Source: Aporrectodea caliginosa (taxonomy: Eukaryota; Annelida; Clitellata; Crassiclitellata; Lumbricidae). Taken from it: a DNA stretch of 64,000 nucleotides. The stretch lies in contig JACEVL010000497.1 in NCBI GenBank assembly GCA_020284085.1, positions 124,001-188,000 of the forward strand. Direction: 5' to 3'. The notes beneath the pieces were generated by a model. It ran no database searches. It saw nothing but the letters and a program-made list of their open reading frames with translations, and had not been told where the DNA came from. This document shows, piece by piece, positions 56,831 through 64,000 of this stretch; the first letter of the stretch is position 1; each line of letters starts with the position of its first letter. A program made the position numbers and the translations under genes.

Positions 56831-57073
56831 AGAATCCGCCATGAAGTATTTATCGAACAAGAGAATCGGTTGTTTCGTCATTCGAAACAGTTCCTCGCAC
56901 AACGGATGTCACGCTCTGTCCGTTCGGGTTCCCAAGTATAACAACCGATCCGGAATATCTCACTACCTCATCTTCAGAACCTCTAAAGGATCCTTTAAGA
57001 TCAAGGCACGCAACCACGACCAACTAAAGCGCACGATTCAATTCAGTATATTCGTCATGACAACAGTAACGAT
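56831..57073 (+). CDS. SH2-domain exon candidate
   Basis: After a good acceptor (TCTCTGTTTCAG) an open frame reads AMKYLSNKRIGCFVIRNSSS, then NGCHALSVRVPKY and GISHYLIFRT, then GSFKIKA. This is the alpha-A, beta-B (FLVRxS-like, here CFVIRNS) and beta-C/D core of an SH2 domain, with the phosphotyrosine-binding Arg kept. SH2 domains bind phosphotyrosine in signalling proteins. The exon end is uncertain: GTATATT near 57049 is one possible donor, and the frame stays open to 57125. No partner exons were found nearby, so it may be one exon of a long gene or an isolated, decaying piece. Which SH2 family it belongs to cannot be told. Confidence 0.55.
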
Positions 57074-57125
57074 TATCAAAACAGCGACTAGGCAAAGCAA
57101 AAATAAGCCATGCCATTCTCTTTAG

Positions 57126-57319
57126 AATTAACATATTTATTGCCAACAAAACAATAGAACACAATACAAAACAATACAACTATTATTCGGTATTGCCCTC
57201 CTTACGAAGTTCAGAAGTGCACTGTGAAGCCGGGAAGACAATCAGAGTCATGAGTAGAATAGAGGAGATATTGTTTCCAGGCAGTTCTAATGACTTCTAC
57301 AACACGATGTGTGTATAAT
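57126..57319. other. Short non-coding stretch
   Basis: Nothing recognised. Confidence 0.4.
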
Positions 57320-57544
57320 TATGTATGTATGTATGAGCACTTTTTATAGCGCCCCGTCAAGATTTCTACTCAGAGGCGCTCCCGACTACAGCGCGGACAC
57401 TGAATCGGAGTTTTACGCCGAAGCGCATGAGCAATTGTGAGTAAAGAACTTGCCCAGGGTCCCTACGCGACGGCTTGAGGTGGATTCGAACCCGCAACCC
57501 TCGGGCTGCAAGGCACCGAACATACCCCTACACCACCGCGCCCC
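57320..57544 (-). mobile_element. tRNA-derived SINE, minus strand
   Basis: Full-length copy with head GGGGCGCGGTGGTGTAGGGG, B box GGGTTCGAATCC, tail GGGGCGCTATAAAAAGTGC and (CATA)n. Confidence 0.85.
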
Positions 57545-57960
57545 ACACGTATAACCATAACCATACCCCCCGGTAACCAAACATTTTATTGCTTCAAGTA
57601 GGCTATCTAACAACATCACAAACAGATTATACAATGACCAACAAAAAGCAAAGGGTGAGAAACCCTCAAGGGACCAGCGTCCCGCTGAGAGGGTTACCCA
57701 TGTACATGCAAAAGGTAGCAACAGGCTATGCATGAAAGTACCAAGAGTTGTAAAGCTTAACTAGTCAGAATACTGAATATAGGGCATTTTTTCCCTCACA
57801 AAAGCACTTGTTGATGGTTATGTTGGTTAAACGATTGTTATTTAATGTTGTATAATATTGTCTCAATCTTTAGACCCAGTGAATCCTAGGCCTATACTTA
57901 TGGCCATCGCTTGTGAGTAAGCCGCGCCAGACGAAAATGATCAGACTTTGAAATGACGTA
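57545..57960. other. No gene recognised
   Basis: AT-rich DNA with a short inverted pair GGGTGAGAAACCCTC / GAGAGGGTTACCC near 57653-57698. Confidence 0.4.
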
Positions 57961-57979
57961 AAACGGTTGTCTAGATCAG

Positions 57980-58062
57980 TATATTGTATTGTATTGTATC
58001 TATCAATTTACATAGCGCCCCTCGCAGTGCACACCAATCAGAGACGCTCCCAGTGCGAAAGA
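57980..58062 (-). mobile_element. LINE/SINE 3' tail fragment
   Basis: On the minus strand CGCACTGGGAGCGTCTCTGA, GGGGCGCTATGTAAATTG and (ATACA)n, the same tail as at 11038. Confidence 0.55.
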
Positions 58063-58239
58063 CCCAGAGAGACATGGAATATTACATCGTTGCAGTGGGA
58101 AAACTTGATACGACTTCAAATTCATCTAAGCATTCATACCGGTCCAATACTTATAATAATTATTATTAATTAATAATAATAACTTAATTATTACTTATTA
58201 TGATTGTATTCTCAGATTAATACAGTAACAGCGCCTCTT

Positions 58240-58878
58240 CTAAAGAGAGACTCAACAGAGGTTATCCCGACCTGAAGACATAAAAACAAGGATCGAAGAA
58301 AATCGTTTGAAGCGCTTCTGGAATAGAGGAAAAGAGATACATGGCAGCCGATATCGTAGGGTGTTTCGCCACCTAGTCCAGAAAATTGGACCGACCATAG
58401 CGAAGATTCTGTGTTGCACGGTGGATGTTTTGACTGGGGAGCAACGAGGTTACCCCCGATGCAGCCGAGCGAAGAAATCTTCGGCCAGGAATGGATAAGG
58501 CCAAGACGTACTACTCCTAAGATAAGATGGAGCTCAGCCCACGAGTCAGTTACGCATAAGCATTTAGATCTTAAACTGAATGCGTTTGTGTATACAGTGT
58601 TTGAAAGAGTTAAATCGAAATTTGTTTTGAAACTTCAGGGTTTGGAAAAGGAATGGTCAAGTCTTGATTCCATGGTGACTCATCACTCAGTCATGAAGGA
58701 AATGCTGCCCTGCACTCTTCAGCTGTCATCTGACTCATCGTCTGAGAAAGATGAAGATGACGATGTCGACGAGGAGGAGGAGGAGGAGGACGACGACGAC
58801 GAAATTTCAGACGACGATAATAATCAAACTGACTTCGGAATATCCTCCAAAATATTAAAGGCCGTGCACAGAAATTAA
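58240..58878 (+). CDS. Hypothetical acidic-tailed protein, possibly two frames of one broken gene
   Basis: I do not recognise this gene. One frame (about 58240-58498) reads RIEENRLKRFWNRGKEIHG and RVFRHLVQKIGPTIAKIL with no stop. A second frame (58411-58878) continues with IRPRRTTPKIRWSSAHESV, an amphipathic KHLDLKLNAFVYTVFERVKS region, and a Ser/Asp/Glu-rich tail (DDDVDEEEEEEDDDD) before the stop at 58878. The two frames may belong together through a frameshift or a small intron. The acidic tail is partly a (GAN)n tract, so chance is possible. Confidence 0.3.
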
Positions 58879-59159
58879 AAGCTTTTATCTGGATTTAATA
58901 TTTCATGCAATTACTTTTGTGTTGTTAAGCAATTCAAGCCAAGCACTAGTCGAAATAGTCGAGACTTACGTTTAGAATGCAATTCTGCTAGGGTTTCCTT
59001 TTCTATAATTTTACGAAGGCATGCTTAAACATACAAGCTCTTTCGTCAAAGACAGCTCGGAATCAATTTCAAAACTTCCTTAAGATGCACGTGTTTAAAT
59101 CAGAAAGATTGCTATGCTTTTGTGCCCTTGTGATGCTTCTGAAAAGGCTCTTCACAAAC
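58879..59159. other. No gene recognised
   Basis: AT-rich, possibly 3' UTR of the preceding ORF. No repeat was identified. Confidence 0.4.
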
Positions 59160-59735
59160 ATTCATTCATTCATTCATTCATTCATTCTGGAAATTTATAT
59201 AGCGCTCCTTCAAGAAATCTACTCAGAGGCGCTCCCAGCCCAGCCACGGCAAAAGTAAAAAGACTTGAGTGATTTATAAAACCTAGTTTGACTGACCAAA
59301 GGTAGCAAGCGCAGCTCCGATGGCAGGTCATTCCAGATGGAGGGGCCTGCAACCGAGAAAGCTCGGCGCTGCCTAGCAGTCAAGCGAGCCCGCGGAACTA
59401 GGAGTTGCCCCGTCGTCGCAGAGTGAAGCGCCCGACGCGCTACAACGTCGGACACTGGGCGGCAGAGGTTGCGCAGGTAAGATGGAGCACAGCCAAGGAT
59501 GCTGCGTGAAACCAAAGAAGCAATACGGTATGAGATCCGTTGGGCCACAGGCAGCCAGTGTAACACATCGCGCATGTAGGCAGAGACAGAGCCGAATTTG
59601 GGAATTCGCCCAATAAGCCGAGCAGCTGAGCGCAGAACTCGATCTAGTCGCCCCAGAACCCCAAGAGGGAGGCCAACCAGGATCGAGCAACAGTGGTCAA
59701 TTCGACTAGTAACGAAGGCATGCACAAGAACCACT
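59160..59735 (-). mobile_element. 5'-truncated LINE with C-terminal RT ORF
   Basis: A 171-residue minus-strand frame covers the end of a CR1/L2-like LINE protein: FVTSRIDHCCSILVGLP (after the RT core), LHWLPVAQRISYRI, and FSVAGPSIWNDLPSELR. It ends in a tail with GAGCGCCTCTGAGTAG, GGAGCGCTATATAAATTTC and (GAAT)n. The frame is uninterrupted, so the insertion is fairly young, but RT catalytic motifs are missing because of the truncation. Confidence 0.85.
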
Positions 59736-60159
59736 AGTGCGTCATGAGAAAGAGAGCGAGAAACTACTAACAGTCGGATTCATACAAATATGTTTAATAA
59801 AAACGAAAGCATAAAAGCAATTTGAGTCAGGTATTAGTCGCAAAGAGCAAACATAGAAATATTGAATTATGAATCATTTCTCCTTTCTGTAGAATTCACC
59901 TCCTCCGCTTGATGGAACATTCAACATAGACTTGTTATGAACTGATATTCACTAATCAACTCGCAAATTCTTTAACATTCTAATATCAAGTTATTTGTTC
60001 TCAGAAATTCCGCGCAGCTTTTAAGGTCACTACACTGCGAGCGTTCTAACCAACTGAGGCATGCCGATGGTGGGTAAATGAATGTCATTCTGAGCAAATT
60101 AACTTAAGCAAATGACACAATATTTTATTAAGAGATTGCATGTTACGTTTGGGGTGTCT
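59736..60159. other. No gene recognised
   Basis: AT-rich DNA, nothing identified. Confidence 0.4.
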
Positions 60160-60905
60160 GGAAATTTTCTCGAGTGGATTGGCTCTTTCCTCCATGGCGT
60201 TCTCTCAGTGTGATCCACGGCTTGACTAGGTCTCGGTGGGTTCCCGCCCGGTATGCTCTGCCACAGGGTTCTATCCCTGGTCCTCTCTTATACATTTTCT
60301 ATACATCCGGTCTTGCCCTGCTCCTTGTGGAACATGGTGCCTTGGGCCAACTTTATACAGATGACACGGGCGTACATGCACTGCCTGTCATCTAACGCTG
60401 CCTCTACTGTTAGGGCTGTTGGTCAGACACTGACTGTGCTAGAGCCATGGATGGCATAAAACCGTCTCTGCCAAATTACATTCTGGAGGTCCTTCGCTGG
60501 CTCCCTGTCCGTCTGCTTATAGAGTACAGGGTCGCCTCTCTGGCATGCGACGCCAGCTAACCCCGCTCCAACTTATCTGCTTTACCTTTTCGGCCTGTGT
60601 CGGGTATTCGGAGTAGTCGCTCCCTACTCTCAGCGGGGAAGGGAATGCTCTCAGTCCCGTTTGCCCGTACCTCTGTCATGCAAAGTTGTGCTTTTCTGTG
60701 GTTGGGACGGCGGTATGGAATGGTCTTCCTCTTCCACTGCGCCTGTTCCATAGATCGCTCTCTGACACATTCAATAAGCGCTTGAAAACCTGTTCTTTTT
60801 TAACCGTGCTGGAGTGGGGGAGCACCTCTGAGTAGTTTCCTGGAAGAGGTGATAGATAATTACTTGAATGAATGAATGAATGAATTAATTAATTAATTAA
60901 TTACT
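60160..60905 (+). mobile_element. Decayed LINE with RT core fragment
   Basis: Frame-shifted pieces show RT motifs: QGSIPGPLLYIFY and QLYTDDTG, where the usual YADD is YTDD. The C-terminal region (RWLPVRLLIEYRVASLAC) and a tail with GGGAGCACCTCTGAGTAG and (GAAT)n follow. Several stops make it inactive. Confidence 0.7.
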
Positions 60906-61199
60906 TTGTTTTTTAAGTTTCTCTGCATGATGAACTTTGCAACATGTGAGCACAAGAACATTTGGTAGATTTCTCTGTTGCTAAAGTTAAGCCGAACATT
61001 TAAGGGAATCGAGTAATAATGCCTGGTTTTTTAGAAGAATCCTGAAATCGTTCATTGGCACCAGTTCCCATGACGGAACTTGTCACATGTTCAATGGATG
61101 CTGTTACTCTTGACGCGCTCCACACCCAAAGAGTGTTTGGCTCTCGGGCATTTTCGGTCGCTGGCCCGATGCCTTGAAATGTGCTGCCCAATTCAGTTC
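60906..61199. other. No gene recognised
   Basis: Between two LINE remnants. Part of 61080-61190 has LINE-like codons (HFRSLARCLEM) but too little to call. Confidence 0.35.
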
Positions 61200-61630
61200 G
61201 TTCCTTCAATTATTTCATGTCATTCAGGTCTAAATTCAACTTGCGTTCCCTACACAGTCTAAGGGGAAAAGGAATGTTCCAGTCTGTAATGAACATATTC
61301 ATCCGTCAGCGATACCTCCCAAGTGATAGCCCAAACTTTGAACAACTATGCCTTAAAGCCGATACCTGCCTATTTTCGGCAGTCCCGGGAAACCCGGGAC
61401 ATGTTCTCCACAGGTTTCTCCCTCCAAAAAAGCAGTTTGCCTATTCCCTTCGACCCCGGTCACATGACCGTGTTTTACCTTTAGCTAATCATAATATGAA
61501 AAAAACTTTTATAGTTTGAATGCTTTATTCCTAGTGACTATTGATTGTTTATCATATATGATGTATATACACCAGAATGCGGATTGCAGCTGGATCAATA
61601 AACAATATACTTACTTACTTACTTAGACGC
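61200..61630 (+). mobile_element. 5'-truncated LINE, 3' end (copy 2)
   Basis: Encodes FIRQRYLPSDSPNFEQL and GNPGHVLHRFLPPKKQ, matching the LINE end at 8545. The 3' UTR GAATGCGGATTGCAGCTGG and an (ACTT)n tail follow. Confidence 0.7.
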
Positions 61631-61683
61631 ATGTTAAGTTATTTTATCGGGTAAGAAATTAACTGCTGCTGATTACTATTTAA

Positions 61684-62655
61684 CCCTAGGGCTACCAAGC
61701 TTTTTTTGTAACACGGACTACCAAGGGGGGGGTGGTTACCACCCCCCCTGGATTTCGTGTTTGGTTTCACATATCATAACTTGTAATATAGCATTGGATT
61801 CAGCATTCATTTCTGCACAGAATGGTATATTTAGTTGTACATTATGTGAATGCACCTCGAAATTACATCACTTTTAACAATTGAACCCATTAATTAGCAA
61901 TATTTTATATTATTGCGTACATTTTGTGCTTTTTGGATAAACAAATGTAAGATTATGTGTGTTTTGAAACTAATCTATGTATAAAAGATACACATAATCA
62001 TCCCTAAACATGTTTATATAGTATAAATGTACATCCATACATATATATCCATAAATATATATCGGTTTACGTTGTAATGCTGTATTCAGCCATTTTCACA
62101 CAGATTACGCGTATTATTATTTATTTTGATCACTTCCGGTATTCAAAAGACAAAGATGTAGGTATGCAAATGAAGCCCTACATTCCCTCTAAAGAATGAT
62201 ATCTTTGTTTCTCTTCCAGGAAGACAAATGAATACGCTACAGACAAAAAACAAAGGGGGAGTGCTTCCATTTAGCCATTTTTCACGCATGTTACGCGTAT
62301 TATTATTTATTTTGAGCACTTCCGGTTGTCTCAGGTCAACTCAGTGACCAGAGAAATGTAGCCCCACATTCCCTCTATAGAATGGTATAATTTGTTTCTC
62401 TTAATATTAAATGACGGATAAGATATATTCGAAAATCTAGGGGGTGGTATCCACCCCCCCCTGGTGCCTCGGGTATATCAGGTATAACTTTTGAATGGCG
62501 TGGGCTACCACCATAATGTTTACCTCAAAATGTGCGCCAATGAATCTGCTACAGCTGCCTAAAATGCCAAAATTATATTCCATATGGAAACAAAAAAATT
62601 TCATAAAAACGTAGGGGGTGGCAACCACCCCCCCCTGGTAGCCCTAGACTATAGA
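61684..62655. mobile_element. piggyBac-like MITE (copy 2)
   Basis: Begins CCCTAGGGCTACCAAGC after TTAA (61680-61683) and ends GGTAGCCCTAGAC. The right TTAA is lost or mutated (TATA). The interior is the inverse complement of the copy at 12990, so the two are oppositely oriented. It ends 28 bp from the stop codon of the gene on the minus strand. Confidence 0.75.
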
Positions 62656-62682
62656 CTACTTGTGAATTTGCACAATTACATG

Positions 62683-64000
62683 TCAGTCAAGAAAATTCCT
62701 CTGCAGTTTCCGAAGGAGGAATTGATAGATAACAAGTTCGAAGGGAAGGAGAGGCTTTAAAAACGATAATGCTTCAAATATTTCTGATACGGATCTCTTA
62801 TCACACAGCAAGAAGCACCGAAGTTTTAGATATCTTGCTACGAAATGTCGTCCGAGAAAATATTGAAATACAAAGCTGCTGTGTTCGAGAAGAAGGTCAA
62901 ATGCTATTTCATTGAGGGGTTGAGCATGTTCCCGCTGACGAGAGTCGAATGTTGTTTTCCACACAGTGCGTGCTGCGCGTTCCGGAAAAGAAACATGACA
63001 GAGAGCTTGAAGTCCAATTAAACAATGTATATCTTCATCAAAATATGCGTTGAACGGTCGCAAAGCCAAGACATTTGGAAACGCAAGACTAATAACATGA
63101 GGGTTGGGGAGAAGCGTCTGCGGTCTAGACAGCTTTTTTAGATAATCCTCTAGGTCTAAATCTTCCAATATTTGATCACAGAGACTCAGAACATCGTCAT
63201 ATTGACAGCGTTTGAACGAATATAGAGCACGGTAGCAGCCAACCACTGTGGAGCATTGCACACCATAGTGGTGAAAAACCTTTTGATAAAATAAGTCCAT
63301 TCTTTCGAGAGAACATTCCATTAGCAACCGAATGCTGATATCTTCGTTAAGAAAGAAACCTGTCACACGATTAAGAACTTCTTCTACTAAGTCTTTATCG
63401 TTTCGTCGATAAACGCAGAACCTGGATTTACAATTAGCGACATTTGTCAGTTTTCTTTTCACTGTCTTAATAAATAAATAATCAATCAGAGAAACAGCAG
63501 AAATTTCACTCCAATTAATCTGCCAATATTTCGACATATTTTCCGCGGATTGGATCATTATGTACTTGGCAAAAACCTGTGGTGTGAGTCGCAGATTTAA
63601 TATAAATTGTCTGTAGTCAGGTCGTAGCTTGTTGTTAATAATCTGGAAAAGCAGAATAAATCCAATACAATTAGATACATCGTCAATAAATATCAAGCAG
63701 CCTGCGTTCAAAGGTTCTTCTTGTCGTTGAGGCATTTGACTTGTAACAACAGGTTTACGTATTTTCTGGAATATCGTGGAACAGAGGTCAATTGCTGCTT
63801 GAAACTGTGAAGTAGCAAAACAAATCGCAGCCATATACACCACAGTTGCACCTCTGATGGCACTGGTTGATACATCCCTGTTATTATGTGACTTTCTTAG
63901 ATAGTGCATCGACAAACGGGACATTAGTTGAAATTCTGGATCATTTCCAGGTCTGTATAGCTTTCTCATGTGCTCTTGAGCTATCACGAAACAAGTGTGA
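62683..64000 (-). CDS. C-terminal part of a Mab-21/cGLR- or NACHT/death-type invertebrate protein (partial)
   Basis: The frame is open from the window edge for 438 codons to a TGA at 62683, so the start and N-terminal domains are outside. It is alpha-helical throughout. The first third resembles TPR-like helices (YLRKSHNNR, then VVYMAAICFATSQFQAAIDLC). FIDDVSNCIGFILLFQ follows near the middle, then a second repeat-like unit (ALYSFKRCQYDDVLSLCDQIL) and FDEDIHCLIGLQAL. The order (tetratricopeptide-like unit, IDDD..LG block, second unit, DEDI..LIGL block) recalls the tail shared by many expanded proteins of corals, oysters, lancelets and echinoderms. These carry Mab-21/cGAS-like, NACHT or death domains and are implicated in innate immunity. 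This match is from memory of the family, and only the tail is visible. A single long exon is typical of them. Confidence 0.6.
   Translation of the reverse strand, partial: HTCFVIAQEHMRKLYRPGNDPEFQLMSRLSMHYLRKSHNNRDVSTSAIRGATVVYMAAICFATSQFQAAIDLCSTIFQKIRKPVVTSQMPQRQEEPLNAGCLIFIDDVSNCIGFILLFQIINNKLRPDYRQFILNLRLTPQVFAKYIMIQSAENMSKYWQINWSEISAVSLIDYLFIKTVKRKLTNVANCKSRFCVYRRNDKDLVEEVLNRVTGFFLNEDISIRLLMECSLERMDLFYQKVFHHYGVQCSTVVGCYRALYSFKRCQYDDVLSLCDQILEDLDLEDYLKKLSRPQTLLPNPHVISLAFPNVLALRPFNAYFDEDIHCLIGLQALCHVSFPERAARTVWKTTFDSRQREHAQPLNEIAFDLLLEHSSFVFQYFLGRHFVARYLKLRCFLLCDKRSVSEIFEALSFLKPLLPFELVIYQFLLRKLQRNFLD

Overview
This is a stretch of eukaryotic, animal-type genome with very little protein-coding DNA. 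It is dominated by tandem and dispersed repeats, microsatellites and transposable elements. The Ty3/gypsy element at 39.8-55.8 kb has integrase ahead of reverse transcriptase. That order is known from the Gmr1-like group described in deuterostomes, and many LINE/SINE tails end in a GCGCTATATAAAT-like motif. A marine invertebrate deuterostome (echinoderm, hemichordate or lancelet) is therefore the best guess, but the species cannot be read from the sequence.

Layout. 1-2.6 kb: AT-rich DNA with MITE-like inverted repeats and a 79-bp hairpin. About 2.6-34.8 kb: a large, degenerate repeat array. It has more than 40 copies of a GCCAGTCCCAAGCCTGG-type box and many copies of two related hairpin modules, each with a 7-bp stem, a loop of about 20 nt and a following TTAAAC. 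It also has at least 25 copies, on both strands, of a two-part motif: TTAGACACCTTTAAA and then an AT-rich TATA-like box. The two parts start 32 bp apart (plus or minus 1-2) although the DNA between them varies. This looks like the PSE + TATA layout of snRNA-type promoters and is the most interesting signal in the window. The array is broken up by SINEs, LINE tails, a Helitron (27.2-28.0 kb), hAT-like and piggyBac-like MITEs, a 1-kb 22-bp minisatellite and a 670-bp (AAT)n tract.

34.86-36.40 kb: an internally deleted piggyBac element with TTAA ends. 36.56-37.71 kb: a 20-bp minisatellite running into a 5'-truncated LTR. 38.1-39.8 kb: a LINE remnant and AT-rich DNA. 39.77-55.80 kb: a nested set of transposons. 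A Gmr1-like retrotransposon (gag, protease, IN-RT, RNase H; target duplication AGGCC) has a SINE in pol, a tandem repeat in its 5' LTR and two insertions in its 3' LTR: a 938-bp TIR element and a 7.3-kb hAT-like element. The hAT-like element in turn holds a young minus-strand Ty3/gypsy element. The ORF of that element joins gag-protease to a C2H2-finger/acidic protein and lacks RT and integrase.

55.8-62.7 kb: mostly non-coding DNA with an SH2-domain exon candidate (56.83-57.07 kb), an unrecognised acidic ORF (58.2-58.9 kb), LINE 3' ends and a piggyBac-like MITE. 62.68 kb to the window end, minus strand: the C-terminal part of a long protein resembling the tail of the expanded Mab-21/cGAS-like and NACHT/death-type proteins of marine invertebrates. 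It is the only convincing host gene and it runs off the window. No operons, rRNA genes, functional tRNA genes or CRISPR arrays were seen; the tRNA-like stretches are SINE heads.
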